Of a DNA stretch of 64,000 nt, positions 1 to 7,948 are shown in pieces. The notes beneath the pieces were generated by a model that saw only the letters and a list, made by a program, of their open reading frames with translations, was not told where the DNA came from and made no database searches. The position numbers and the translations under genes were made by a program. The DNA lies in assembly GCF_001425085.1 (NCBI RefSeq), contig NZ_LMDN01000002.1:645796-709795 (forward strand). Reading direction: 5' to 3'. Position 1 is the first letter of the stretch; each line of letters begins with the position of its first letter. This DNA comes from Leifsonia sp. Root4. Its GTDB lineage: Bacteria > Actinomycetota > Actinomycetes > Actinomycetales > Microbacteriaceae.

Positions 1-208
1 CCCATGCCAGATCCGAGGGTCGCCATTCCGTCACGACGGGCAGTCCGCTGACGCTCTGAGTTCCGGTTGGGTCGTCGTCGAGGATGATGACGCGTGCCCC
101 TCGATCGACGGCGTCGCGGAGAGCGTCGTCGGCAACGACCCGAGACGGTCGCGCCCCGCGCAGGCGCCGCGTCAGCTCCTCCGGGTCATGCCCCGTGCTG
201 GCCGTCAT
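1..208 (-). CDS. Four-carbon acid sugar kinase family protein (N-terminal part)
   Basis: Only the first 69 codons are in the window; the gene continues beyond base 1. The start ATG (206..208) overlaps the TGA of the pdxA-type gene by four bases (ATGA), so the two are translationally coupled. About residue 43 the protein has the glycine/aspartate segment ILDDDPTGTQSVSG, the N-terminal signature of the four-carbon acid sugar kinase family (formerly DUF1537). Members phosphorylate D-threonate, D-erythronate or 3-oxo sugar acids. Pairing with a PdxA-type dehydrogenase is the known arrangement for D-threonate/D-erythronate catabolism, so a cytosolic kinase supplying the 4-phosphate acid to the neighbour is inferred. 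Substrate not determinable from this fragment. Confidence 0.85.
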   Translation of the reverse strand, partial: MTASTGHDPEELTRRLRGARPSRVVADDALRDAVDRGARVIILDDDPTGTQSVSGLPVVTEWRPSDLAW

Positions 209-1221
209 CGAACCGTGAGCGATTCGGATGCCGCGGCGAGCGAGCGAGCGATCTCGTAGGCGTTGCGCATGGAATTGAGCGCTGCGGTGCCCTTCCCGAC
301 CCGGTCGAAGGCTGTTCCATGTGCCGGGGTGCAGACGGCGACCCCGATCCCGCCTTCGATCGTCACGCCGCCATCGAATCCGATCATCTTCATCGCGATC
401 TGTCCCTGGTCGTGGTACATCGTGACGACACCGTCAAAATCACCGTCGCGCGCGCGGAGGAACACCGTGTCGGCCGGGAACGGGCCGGTGACGTCGAGCC
501 CGTCGGCGACAGCGGCCGCGATACCGGGCACGATCTCGTCGATCTCTTCTGTGCCGAACTTCCCGCCCTCGCCGCCATGGGGGTTCAGCGCGCAGACGGC
601 GAGGCGCGGCGCGGGCACGCCGGAGGCCACGAGGTAGGTGTGAAGCAATCGGGCCACTGACGCGACCTTTTCTGCGGTGATAAGCATTGGCGCATTCCGA
701 TGTGAGACGTGCGACGTCACCCGAGACGTCCACAGTCCCGCGATCGCATTCAGCTCGGACACCGTCCCCCTTGTGCCGAGCCGGTTCTCCAGCCAGCGAA
801 GCTCGTCATTCTCGTGCATTCCCGCCAGGTGCAGGCTGGACTTGTTGAGTGGCGCAAAGACCACCGCGTCAATCTCACCAGCCTCGTGAGCTCGCAGCGC
901 GAGGTCGAGATGATCGATTGCCCACTTTCCGCCGGCCTCCGATGCGGCGGCCACCGGCATGCCGCTGAAATCAAAGCCAGTGTCCACGATGCGAACGTTC
1001 GCGGACTGCTCGACCCGGCGGCGCTCACTCACGAGACCGGCATGCTGGAACGCCCGATCAAGCTCGTCGGCCGTGCTGAAGACCGTGACGTCGTGCGCAC
1101 TGTCGCCGGCGATCTCGACGAGAAGTTTCGCGAGCAGCTCCGGCCCGATGCCGGCCGGATCACCGGTGGTCAGTGCTACGCGGGCGGGTGTCGAGGAGGC
1201 GCTGGGCGGCGTGTTCTGCAT
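205..1221 (-). CDS. PdxA-family 4-phosphoerythronate/threonate dehydrogenase (PdxA2-like)
   Basis: 338 residues, the normal family length. Visible signatures are LTTGDPAGIGPEL near the N terminus, metal/substrate histidines in SHVSHRNAP, the YHDQGQIAMK segment and the C-terminal HGTAFD motif. PdxA proteins oxidise a 4-phosphohydroxy acid with NAD and decarboxylate the product. The biosynthetic enzyme makes a vitamin B6 precursor; PdxA2 versions act on D-threonate or D-erythronate 4-phosphate. The four-base overlap with a sugar-acid kinase gene downstream argues for the catabolic PdxA2 role rather than B6 synthesis (inference). A 17-bp palindrome lies 63 bp upstream of the start. Confidence 0.85.
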   Translation of the reverse strand: MQNTPPSASSTPARVALTTGDPAGIGPELLAKLLVEIAGDSAHDVTVFSTADELDRAFQHAGLVSERRRVEQSANVRIVDTGFDFSGMPVAAASEAGGKWAIDHLDLALRAHEAGEIDAVVFAPLNKSSLHLAGMHENDELRWLENRLGTRGTVSELNAIAGLWTSRVTSHVSHRNAPMLITAEKVASVARLLHTYLVASGVPAPRLAVCALNPHGGEGGKFGTEEIDEIVPGIAAAVADGLDVTGPFPADTVFLRARDGDFDGVVTMYHDQGQIAMKMIGFDGGVTIEGGIGVAVCTPAHGTAFDRVGKGTAALNSMRNAYEIARSLAAASESLTVR

Positions 1222-1283
1222 GAGGTGTGTCAGGTCCTTTGGAGAGCGGATGGGGCCGGGAGCCGACCTGTCGTCACAATATC

Positions 1284-1300
1284 ATTTCCATCGCGGAAAT
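1284..1300. promoter_or_regulatory. Palindromic operator upstream of the pdxA2-like operon
   Basis: ATTTCC and GGAAAT arms form a perfect inverted repeat around a 5-bp centre, between the divergent pdxA2-like and TetR genes. The shape resembles IclR-type operators (TTTCC-N5-GGAAA). It may instead belong to another sugar-acid regulator; the protein is not in the window. Confidence 0.45.
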
Positions 1301-1387
1301 AATAACGCCGCCCCCCGGCCACCTTGAGTCACGGCATCCACACCGCAGGGCCCAGCGCCGCGCGATCCCGGTCGACCGCTTGCAAAA

Positions 1388-1409
1388 ATATACAGACCGG
1401 TCTATTTTT
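1388..1409. promoter_or_regulatory. LmrA/QdoR-like TetR operator
   Basis: A 10-bp perfect palindrome AGACCGGTCT (1394..1403) sits in AT-rich flanks of a GC-rich genome. It resembles the B. subtilis LmrA/YxaF (QdoR) box, with a TAGA-N2-TCTA type core flanked by A/T. It ends only 5 bp before the start codon of the TetR gene, whose product belongs to the YxaF/LmrA-type TetR proteins, so autoregulation is likely. No Shine-Dalgarno sequence fits between the operator and ATG, suggesting a leaderless transcript. Confidence 0.65.
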
Positions 1410-1414
1410 GCCAT

Positions 1415-2017
1415 ATGACATCTCTATCGAAGGGCGATGCGACCCGCCAGCGGCTGGCCGAATCGATGCTCGAGCTGATCCAGACCACGGGCTATCACGG
1501 CGCTGGCCTCAACGCGGTGCTCGAACACTCGGCGGCGCCCAAGGGTTCTCTGTACTTCCATTTCCCCGGTGGCAAGTCGGAGCTCGGGAGCGCAGCGATC
1601 GCACTGACCGCTGAACAGTTCACCTCCTCGATCACGACTGCCGTAGCGGCGACGAGCTCCACCGACGAGCTGATCGACGTCGTGGTGCACGAGCTCACGA
1701 GGCAGCTCCTCAGCAGCGACTATCGTGCGGGCTGCCCGGTCGCGGCCGTCACCCTCGATGCGGGCGCGGACGACGAGCAGCTGCGCACGGCATGCAGCGA
1801 GGCGTACGCCTCGTGGATCGCAACATTCTGGAACTACCTGGTGACCTTCGCCGACGACACGGCGGACACCGAAGGCTTGGCCACATCGGCCGTGTGCCTG
1901 ATCGAGGGCGCGCTCGTCGTGTGCCGCGCGCAACGCAGCACGGAGCCGCTCGAATCGGCATCTCGCACCCTGAAGACCCTTCTCGGGGCCCTCGGCGGCC
2001 CGGGGGCGACGCGATGA
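1415..2017 (+). CDS. TetR/AcrR-family repressor (LmrA/YxaF-like)
   Basis: 200 residues. The N-terminal helix-turn-helix is clear: the segment from KGDATRQRL through KGSLYFHFPGGKSEL matches the TetR DNA-binding domain, and the PGGKSELG wording is typical of the YxaF/LmrA branch. The C-terminal part is an all-helical ligand-binding domain. It is first in an operon: its TGA overlaps the ATG of the following dehydrogenase gene (ATGA), and that gene overlaps an acetyltransferase gene in the same way. With the palindrome just upstream it probably represses itself and the two enzymes in response to an aromatic or electrophilic compound (inference). Confidence 0.88.
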   Translation: MTSLSKGDATRQRLAESMLELIQTTGYHGAGLNAVLEHSAAPKGSLYFHFPGGKSELGSAAIALTAEQFTSSITTAVAATSSTDELIDVVVHELTRQLLSSDYRAGCPVAAVTLDAGADDEQLRTACSEAYASWIATFWNYLVTFADDTADTEGLATSAVCLIEGALVVCRAQRSTEPLESASRTLKTLLGALGGPGATR

Positions 2018-3093
2018 CCACGCCGCGCTCCGCGCTGGTCTTCGGCGCAAGCGGCTTCATCGGCCGCTGGCTCGTCCGCGAGCTGCTGCTGAAGGGGGTC
2101 AGCGTTGTCGCCGCCGTGCGGAGCGCCAGCTCTCACGCCCACCTTGCCTCCTGGCTCGCCGCGCACGGCACCGGCGAGGAGGCAGGCTCCCTGCTCGTCG
2201 ACTTCGACGACGAGGACTTGGGGCTGGACCCGTCCGAGCATCCGCTCAATGGGGTGACCGAGGTTTACAACGTGGCCGGCGCCTTCCTCTTCGGCATGAC
2301 CGCTGAGCAGGCCCGGGTCGCCAACGTCGTCTCCTCGGAGCGCATCGTGACCCTCGCCTCGAAGCTGCCCTCGCTGACACGACTGGTGCACCTCTCCGGC
2401 TACCGCGTCGGCGGTCAGGATCCGGCCGAGGTCCCGTGGTCGGCCGAACGGGTGCGTTCGGAGTATTCACGTCTGGGCGCGTACGAGGCGTCCAAGGCCG
2501 AGTCGGATGCCGTCGTCCAGGCGACCGCGTCCACGCTCGGGGTCCCGTGGAGCATCGTGAACCCGGCGACCGTGATCGGCGACTCCGCCACGGGTGAGTC
2601 CGAGCAGCTGCTCGGCCTCGCCACTACCGTCCGGGACCTCTGGAATGGAACGCTGCCCGCCCTGCCGGGCGGGCAGGACACGTTCGTCCCGGTCGTGACC
2701 GTGGATTACCTGGCGAGCTTCATGGCCTTGGTCCCGACGGCCCCGGAGACGGAGGGGAAATCCTATTGGCCGCTCGACGACTCGACGCCGGCCCTGCCGG
2801 AGCTGCTCACGCGGCTCGCCGAGCACCTGGGCGTCCGGACGCCACGCTTTCGGATTCCGGTCCGCCTTCTGCGCGCACTCCCCCAGCGGATCACGAAGGC
2901 ACACCCGGAAACGCTGAGCTTCCTATCCTCCGAGCGCTACCCGACAGCGTCGGCGACCCTCTTCGCGGAGGGCAATGGGCTGCGGCATCCGGATGTCAGG
3001 GTCTCGATCACGCGCTGGGCCGACTACCTCGTTGCGCACCATTTCGACAGGGCCCGCCCGCTGTCGGTGGCACCTGCCAGTATCGGATCATGA
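2014..3093 (+). CDS. NAD-dependent epimerase/dehydratase family protein (extended SDR)
   Basis: 359 residues starting at the ATG that overlaps the TetR stop codon; an in-frame extension further upstream runs through the TetR gene and is rejected. ALVFGASGFIGRWLVREL is the Rossmann dinucleotide motif (GxxGxxG), followed by a YEASKAESD segment in the position of the YxxxK catalytic pair. This places it in the extended short-chain dehydrogenase/reductase superfamily. Members reduce aldehydes, ketones or sugar nucleotides with NAD(P). The regulator next door suggests an inducible detoxifying reductase, but the substrate is unknown. Confidence 0.85.
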   Translation: MTTPRSALVFGASGFIGRWLVRELLLKGVSVVAAVRSASSHAHLASWLAAHGTGEEAGSLLVDFDDEDLGLDPSEHPLNGVTEVYNVAGAFLFGMTAEQARVANVVSSERIVTLASKLPSLTRLVHLSGYRVGGQDPAEVPWSAERVRSEYSRLGAYEASKAESDAVVQATASTLGVPWSIVNPATVIGDSATGESEQLLGLATTVRDLWNGTLPALPGGQDTFVPVVTVDYLASFMALVPTAPETEGKSYWPLDDSTPALPELLTRLAEHLGVRTPRFRIPVRLLRALPQRITKAHPETLSFLSSERYPTASATLFAEGNGLRHPDVRVSITRWADYLVAHHFDRARPLSVAPASIGS

Positions 3094-3698
3094 CGTTCGA
3101 GATGCCTCAACCCTCCAACGGGCCTTCCGAAGCCTCGTCATCCGCCGGCACCGTCACGACGCCGGGGCTGCTCCTGTCCCCAGTGGGCGCGGCTGATATT
3201 GATGACCTCTACGCGATGCATTCCGATCCGCGAGTGTGGACGCACCTCCCGGCTGCACGGCACGACCGGATTGAACAGACCCAACGACTCGTTGACGTCG
3301 CGTTGGAAGGCTGGGCTGCGAACGGGTTGGATTACTGGTCCGTTCGACTCGGGACCGACGGCGAGGGCTCCACGGTTCTGGGGATGGGCGGCTGCAGCCT
3401 CCGTGCGGGCCGCGCCTGGAATCTGTACTACCGCCTGCACCCCGACATCCAGGGCCACGGCTATGCGCAGCAGCTCATCGGCGCGGCACGAGCTAGCGCC
3501 GCAGCGCACCGACCTGAGTTGCCCGTTGTCGCATACCTCCTGGAACACAACGTCGGTAGCCGCAGGGCAGCGGAGCGGGCTGGCCTCCAACTCGTGTGGA
3601 ACGGCCCGGATGCCGGCAACCCCAACCCTGCGGCCGTGCGCCTCATCTACGCCGACCGCCCCGTCGATGACGAGACACTCCACGCGTTCTCCGGCTGA
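3090..3698 (+). CDS. GNAT-family N-acetyltransferase
   Basis: 202 residues, starting at an ATG that overlaps the stop of the upstream SDR gene (ATGA). It shows the RimJ/RimL-like layout: substrate strand LLLSPVGAADIDDLYAMHSDPRV, central strand with GMGGCSL, acetyl-CoA pyrophosphate loop LHPDIQGHGYAQQLI, and the helix EHNVGSRRAAERAGLQ. GNAT enzymes move an acetyl group from acetyl-CoA to an amine. Third gene of the TetR operon, so probably co-induced; target unknown. Confidence 0.85.
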   Translation: MTFEMPQPSNGPSEASSSAGTVTTPGLLLSPVGAADIDDLYAMHSDPRVWTHLPAARHDRIEQTQRLVDVALEGWAANGLDYWSVRLGTDGEGSTVLGMGGCSLRAGRAWNLYYRLHPDIQGHGYAQQLIGAARASAAAHRPELPVVAYLLEHNVGSRRAAERAGLQLVWNGPDAGNPNPAAVRLIYADRPVDDETLHAFSG

Positions 3699-3994
3699 TG
3701 CTTGTGGCATCGCCGAGCCGGAAAATCCGCGCGTGCTAGCCTTGCCAAGGCTCAGGTGAGCCGAGACACACTCTGATTGAAGGCGGGTGAGCGGCCATGG
3801 CTGGTGATAGTCCGCGCTCCTCCCCGCCCGCGAAACTCTTCGTCCTGAGCTTCTAAGCCAGACGACGCGCCGGGGCGGCGCGCTTCTGAACCCTTCATTG
3901 ACGGGGTGGCGTCTGCAGTGCCTTCGTTCTGACGCACTGCCGCAGCCCCGGGCTGTTTTCTCGCTCTCGTCGCTTGAACGACGGAGATAGAACA
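3699..3994 (+). promoter_or_regulatory. Long structured 5' leader of corA (candidate metal-responsive RNA)
   Basis: This 296-bp gap precedes a CorA-type metal transporter and contains no credible gene. Two perfect inverted repeats share bases: AGCCTTG-C-CAAGGCT (3738..3752) and GGCTCA-GG-TGAGCC (3749..3762). They cannot form together, so the RNA is potentially bistable. Further GC-rich inverted repeats follow around 3792..3800 and 3867..3885. I could not match the conserved core of the known M-box magnesium riboswitch, so the regulatory reading is inference. Confidence 0.35.
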
Positions 3995-5053
3995 ATGACA
4001 CTCATCGACAACGGCATCTACGTGACCGGGCAGCGCACTGCCAGCCCGACGAGCCTTGACGAGACCTACCAGCTGCTGAACGACTGCGCCGGGATGGCCT
4101 GGATCGGCCTGTACCGGCCGGACGCCGAACAGATTCTCAGCATCGCCACCGAATTCTCATTGCACCCGCTCGCTGTGGAGGACGCGCTGAAGGGCCACCA
4201 GCGCGCCAAGCTCGAACGCTACGGCGACACCCTCTTCGTTGTGTTGCGGCCGGCCCGGTATCTCGACGTTGAGGAAACTCTTGAGTTCGGCGAGATCAAT
4301 GTGTTCATCGGGCCGGGTTTTGTGGTGACCGTGCGGCACGCGGAGAACCCGGACATCGCCGGTGTGCGCCGACGCATGGAGCAGAACCCGGAGCTGCTCG
4401 CCCTCGGCCCAGAGGCGGTCTTGTACGCCGTGCTGGACGAGGTCGTCGACGGGTATGCGCCGGTCATCGCCGGCTTGGAAAATGACATCGACGAAATCGA
4501 GGACCAGCTGTTCGGCGGCGACCCAGCGGTGTCGCGCCGCATCTATCAACTGCTTGGGGAGGTCATCGACTTCCAGCGTGCAACCGGGCCGCTGAGGGGC
4601 ATGCTCGAGGGGCTGCTTCGCGGCGCAGACAAGTACTCGGTTGACGTGGAGCTGCAGCGCTCCTTCCGAGATGTGCTCGACCACGTGCTGCGCGTCACCG
4701 ACCGCGCCGACTCGTTTCGGGTGCTGTTGGAAAATGCGTTGACCGTGCACGCCACGCTTGTGACGCAGCAACAGAACGATGAAATGCGGCAGCTCTCCGA
4801 AGCCAACCTGGCACAGGCCATGGAGACCCGGAGGCTGTCGGAAGTGGGCCTGGAGCAGAGCGAGGACGTGAAAAAGATCTCGGCGTGGGCGGCCATCTTG
4901 TTCGCACCCACCGTGGTGGGCACCATCTACGGGATGAACTTCGACACCATGCCGGAACTGCACTGGCAGTTCGGATACCCGCTCGCGATCGCAGCGATGG
5001 GCGTGTGCGGTCTGATCCTGCACACCATTTTCAGGCGACGCAAGTGGCTGTGA
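3995..5053 (+). CDS. corA: CorA-family magnesium/divalent metal transporter
   Basis: 352 residues. A long acidic and coiled cytoplasmic N-terminal domain is followed by two C-terminal membrane helices with the invariant YGMNF (GMN) signature between them and a basic end (FRRRKWL). CorA proteins form pentameric Mg/Co channels in the cytoplasmic membrane. The ATG at 3995 is preceded by GGAGAT at about 7 nt; an in-frame TTG 21 nt upstream is a less likely start. The gene stands alone on the plus strand behind a long leader that may regulate it. Confidence 0.93.
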   Translation: MTLIDNGIYVTGQRTASPTSLDETYQLLNDCAGMAWIGLYRPDAEQILSIATEFSLHPLAVEDALKGHQRAKLERYGDTLFVVLRPARYLDVEETLEFGEINVFIGPGFVVTVRHAENPDIAGVRRRMEQNPELLALGPEAVLYAVLDEVVDGYAPVIAGLENDIDEIEDQLFGGDPAVSRRIYQLLGEVIDFQRATGPLRGMLEGLLRGADKYSVDVELQRSFRDVLDHVLRVTDRADSFRVLLENALTVHATLVTQQQNDEMRQLSEANLAQAMETRRLSEVGLEQSEDVKKISAWAAILFAPTVVGTIYGMNFDTMPELHWQFGYPLAIAAMGVCGLILHTIFRRRKWL

Positions 5054-5085
5054 CCGCAAGAACCCGCGGAGGGTTCCGGAGCCGA

Positions 5086-5370
5086 CTACTCGGGCACGTC
5101 CGGTAGCCCGGGCCAGAGGTTGACGCCGAAGCCGCGTTCCAGCTTCGCGATGGTGGTGAGGTCCGGCCAGGACTTACCTGCGATGAGTGCCCCAATCGTC
5201 GCGTGGTCGACGCCGACGTCGCGGGCGGCCGCGCGAACGCTGCTCTCGCCGATCGCGGCTTCGACGTTCAGCGCGAATTGTCTCGCCACTTCGCCGATGG
5301 GGTCTGCGGATGGCACGTGAGGCCACCCGTCGGAGAGGGCCTCAGGCAGCTCTCGCGCGGGCCTTGGCAT
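5086..5370 (-). CDS. Small helix-turn-helix protein, paralogue of a transposon cargo gene
   Basis: 94 residues from the ATG at 5370; a GTG 27 nt upstream would add nine residues. A TACGCT element ends 6 nt before the ATG, as expected for a leaderless transcript. Residues 30-90 (VARQFALNVEAAIG to GKSWPDLTTIAKLERG) look like a Cro/C1-type HTH. About 33 of 60 aligned residues are identical to the HTH protein encoded at 21120..21395 inside the transposon. A DNA-binding regulator is likely; its targets are unknown. Confidence 0.7.
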   Translation of the reverse strand: MPRPARELPEALSDGWPHVPSADPIGEVARQFALNVEAAIGESSVRAAARDVGVDHATIGALIAGKSWPDLTTIAKLERGFGVNLWPGLPDVPE

Positions 5371-5426
5371 ACCTCGAGCGTAGACGACGGTGCGCACGCC
5401 CGTGCCGCGGTTGCCACATCGGATGC

Positions 5427-6023
5427 TCAGCGAACGCGGTGACGGAAATCCGCTCCATCCGCTCGAGGCGTTCGAGTCATGGAGACGACGGTGGGACCCC
5501 CGGGGATCGCGGTCGTGGCAGCCACGGCGAAGCCGAGACGACGGTACAGGCGAACATTCCGTTCGTCCGAGGTCTCGAGTGCAACGGTTGCTGCGCGCCC
5601 GTCCATCATCCCGAGACCCGCCGTCGTCACGGCTGTACCCAGCCCGGTTCCTTGCCGAGCCGGATCAACACCGACGGTTTCGAGAGTCCACGCTCCGGCT
5701 GGCGCAGGAGGCAGCGACAGCTCCGCGAGCATGGAGAGGCGATCTCCGTGCAGCTCGGCGACCCGCTGTTGCATCTGGTCTGAAGGCTGCGGGGTGTCCG
5801 CCGGGAGGAACGCAGCAACCGCGCTCAGCTGCGCGTCCACAAGCACGATTCCGTGGTCAAGAGCGTGGGACAAATACAGGAGTTGGATCTTCACTAGGCG
5901 ATCCGCGTACCCATCCTCGGGAAGCGCCCAGCGGGTCCAGGGGTAGCTGTCGAAGGCGGCGGCCAGCAGTCGCGCCGCCGCGTCGAGGTCGGACGCGCGC
6001 GCCCGACGGATCTGGTGACTCAT
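5427..6023 (-). CDS. GNAT-family N-acetyltransferase
   Basis: 198 residues. IRRARASDLDAAARLLAAAF is a typical GNAT first strand/helix; VGVDPARQGTGLGTAV is the acetyl-CoA binding loop and SDERNVRLYRRLGF the following helix. Length and order fit the family. It probably acetylates a small molecule or protein in the cytosol; no substrate can be inferred. An open frame without a recognisable start runs through the 148 bp upstream and ends in an ATGA overlap with this start, but shows no family resemblance. Confidence 0.85.
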   Translation of the reverse strand: MSHQIRRARASDLDAAARLLAAAFDSYPWTRWALPEDGYADRLVKIQLLYLSHALDHGIVLVDAQLSAVAAFLPADTPQPSDQMQQRVAELHGDRLSMLAELSLPPAPAGAWTLETVGVDPARQGTGLGTAVTTAGLGMMDGRAATVALETSDERNVRLYRRLGFAVAATTAIPGGPTVVSMTRTPRADGADFRHRVR

Positions 6024-6171
6024 GACGGTGCTCCCTCGGCAAATGTGGCGCCGGCGGGTGGCCAGCCTTCCAAGCTATCTCGCCGGATCTCGTCGACGCA
6101 AAAGAGCCGATCCCCGTCCTGCGACCTGTCAGCGCCACGGTCGGCCAGCTCGAGGACGCTCGTCCGAACCG

Positions 6172-6621
6172 CTAGGGGGCCACGGCGTAGTGGCTCGAGA
6201 TCGCGACGCGATTCCACGCGTTGATCACAATGACCAGCCACGAGATCGCCGCGACCTCCGCTGCGGTCAGTATGGCGTCGACGTCAACCGTCTTGTGCGC
6301 TCCCACAGGCCCCAGGGAGATGTTCGTGAGCCTCTCCGCGAGGACGAGCGCGGCCTGCTCTTTGTCACTGAAGTACTGCGTCTCCCACCAGGCCGCGACC
6401 ACTGCGAGCCTGTCAGCGGACTCGCCTTTCGAGATCGCGTCGCGCGAGTGCATTCGCAGGCAGAACGCACAACCGTTGATCTGCGACGCCCGGATCTTCA
6501 CCAGCTCGACGAGAAGAGGTTCGAGTCCAGCCGCATCGGCGTTCGCGTGTGCGGTTGCGTCCAGCGCCGAGAGGCTCTGGTAGACAGCAGGGCTGGCCTT
6601 GCCGAGGTTGACGTGTGCCAT
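6172..6621 (-). CDS. Carboxymuconolactone decarboxylase / AhpD-like family protein
   Basis: 149 residues. The segment LVKIRASQINGCAFCLRMHSRDA carries the CxxC-H arrangement of the AhpD-like branch of the carboxymuconolactone decarboxylase family, where the cysteine pair acts in peroxide reduction or disulfide exchange. The remaining helices (RLTNISLGPVGAHKTVD, TAAEVAAISWLVIVINAWNR) also match. Likely a cytosolic antioxidant protein. It lies just outside the transposon, on the far side of the old nrdF terminator. Confidence 0.87.
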   Translation of the reverse strand: MAHVNLGKASPAVYQSLSALDATAHANADAAGLEPLLVELVKIRASQINGCAFCLRMHSRDAISKGESADRLAVVAAWWETQYFSDKEQAALVLAERLTNISLGPVGAHKTVDVDAILTAAEVAAISWLVIVINAWNRVAISSHYAVAP

Positions 6622-6682
6622 GTGTGAGTCTCGCTTGCTTTCGATTGACCGTGAGCGCCGGGTGCACGCTCAGGTTCCGCGC

Positions 6683-6714
6683 AAAAGGGCGGATGCCGCA
6701 GCATCCGCCCTTTC
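6683..6714 (-). terminator. Original rho-independent terminator of nrdF, now cut off from it
   Basis: GGGCGGATGC-CGCA-GCATCCGCCC (6687..6710) is a perfect 10-bp stem flanked by AAAA on one side and TTT on the other, so it can act in both directions. Removing the transposon and one CTTTC copy joins the nrdF 3' end (minus strand) directly to this hairpin, 19-25 nt past the stop codon. Hence it is best read as the ancestral nrdF terminator. Confidence 0.8.
6710..6714. repeat. Target-site duplication, left copy (CTTTC)
   Basis: CTTTC directly precedes the left transposon terminus (TGTCG at 6715) and is repeated exactly at 21577..21581. Five-bp duplications are the hallmark of Tn7-type transposition. 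Confidence 0.92.
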
Positions 6715-6806
6715 TGTCGTTTCGCGAACTAGTTGTCAGCTTTCGCAAGTATTTGTCAGTGATTTCAAGCTCTTCTGAGCTCTTCTCTTCGCGAATTAGT
6801 TGTCAC
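6715..6806. repeat. Transposon left end with three TnsB-type repeats
   Basis: Three direct copies of TTTCGCGAA-like...TTGTCAG sequence: 6720..6739, 6741..6759 (TTTCGCAAGTATTTGTCAG, diverged) and 6787..6806. The first belongs to the terminal inverted repeat. Multiple spaced repeats at the left end are the pattern of TnsB binding sites in Tn7-like elements. Confidence 0.85.
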
Positions 6807-6838
6807 AAGCTTGCAGCCGACAGACACGAGTTCGTTTT

Positions 6839-7939
6839 CTACTCTCCGCTCCCCCGCCGCTCGAGAGCGTCAAGCAGCTCCACTGCTGAGAGGAAGTTCC
6901 AGAATATCCAGTCGGCGAACTCGTGACCATAGTCGTCTTTCTGGTCGACGTTCCTGTGACGAAGGCCAAATTTGTTCGCGATGTGGAAGAGGTCCTGTTC
7001 ATCCTTCTTGAGGTGAACCTTCAACTCTTGCCGGCGGGTCTCGAGGTTGTTGGCAATCAAGGTGATGGCTGCGCGTTTGACCACAAGGCTTGCACCGCGA
7101 CTCCGAAAGTCCCGGACCGCATGAGCTATTTCGTCACCCTCCTGATTCCGTGCCGCTACCTGGGACTCCACTAGGTCTTGAAGTGGCTCGCTGAACTCTC
7201 GAACGAGCCTTCCTAGTTCCTCGCCTCGTGCCGCTAGTTGCAAAGGAATGTTGTGGTCTTGGAGGAGCTGATTGACGCGCCAGCGATAAATGGTGCGTCC
7301 CGCGGTCGCGTCATAGTCCGAGTAATCACGTCCGCATCCGCCATAGTCGTGGGTTGTGAACGTCCGAGGGCGCTGGGCCTGGTCATGAAAGTACTCCACG
7401 AGGGAGTAGAGGACGTCTTCAGAGACTTCTTCAGGGTTCTGGGTCAGCTCGTCCCACACAACTGGGATTCGAATTGCGCTACTTATCTGCCTCGAGGTCC
7501 ACTCGACCGACGGGTTGTCTGCATCCGGGCACCACTTAGGCATGACTTTTGGTGTGTAACCTGCGCTGGAGAGACTATTGATTAGGTCGAAGAACTGCCC
7601 AGCGAAGCCACTCAGCGGCTCAGCGCCGCCATCTCGCTGATGCACGTTGTTCCGCTGCGCCCAGTACTGCGGTGGTTGGTACGGGCGAAGTCGCCTCTTG
7701 TCATTTAGTAGTGCAGTGAACCACTCTTCTGCAGATGCGTCGTTCGGCTCTGATGTCCAGCTGAAGGGTGTCTGCCCCATCTTGCGAAACTGGTCAGCGG
7801 CGTCTGCGTCCTGAAAGGCTTCCTCGAGCAGTAGCGCAATCTTTGCGACTGGGAAATCGTCGTCGGCAGCAAGTATTCGCTTCGCTTCCCACTCGAAAAG
7901 CTCGTGGGGCCAAGAGAGCGCGTAGGTAGGTTCAGCCAC
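6839..7939 (-). CDS. Hypothetical fifth gene of the transposition operon
   Basis: 366 residues, not recognised. It starts 9 bp after tniQ, so it is last in the tnsA-B-C-tniQ operon, where Tn7 carries tnsE. Composition is charged and helical. The C-terminal part (LFHIANKFGLRHRNVDQKDDYGHEFADWIFWNFLSAVELL) contains an RH-x5-Q arrangement followed by an aromatic helix, reminiscent of C-terminal domains in abortive-infection and HEPN-like proteins (weak, by eye). Nothing resembles TnsE directly. It could be an alternative target selector or a transposition/defence accessory protein. Confidence 0.75.
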   Translation of the reverse strand: MAEPTYALSWPHELFEWEAKRILAADDDFPVAKIALLLEEAFQDADAADQFRKMGQTPFSWTSEPNDASAEEWFTALLNDKRRLRPYQPPQYWAQRNNVHQRDGGAEPLSGFAGQFFDLINSLSSAGYTPKVMPKWCPDADNPSVEWTSRQISSAIRIPVVWDELTQNPEEVSEDVLYSLVEYFHDQAQRPRTFTTHDYGGCGRDYSDYDATAGRTIYRWRVNQLLQDHNIPLQLAARGEELGRLVREFSEPLQDLVESQVAARNQEGDEIAHAVRDFRSRGASLVVKRAAITLIANNLETRRQELKVHLKKDEQDLFHIANKFGLRHRNVDQKDDYGHEFADWIFWNFLSAVELLDALERRGSGE

Positions 7940-7948
7940 ACCCTGACT

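Noticed and set aside
3699-3994. M-box magnesium riboswitch
   Set aside because: The conserved M-box core sequences could not be found; retained only as a candidate novel leader.
6020-6241. Small minus-strand frame between the AhpD-like and acetyltransferase genes
   Set aside because: No proper start after the AhpD-like stop, no family resemblance; the ATGA overlap with the acetyltransferase may be chance.
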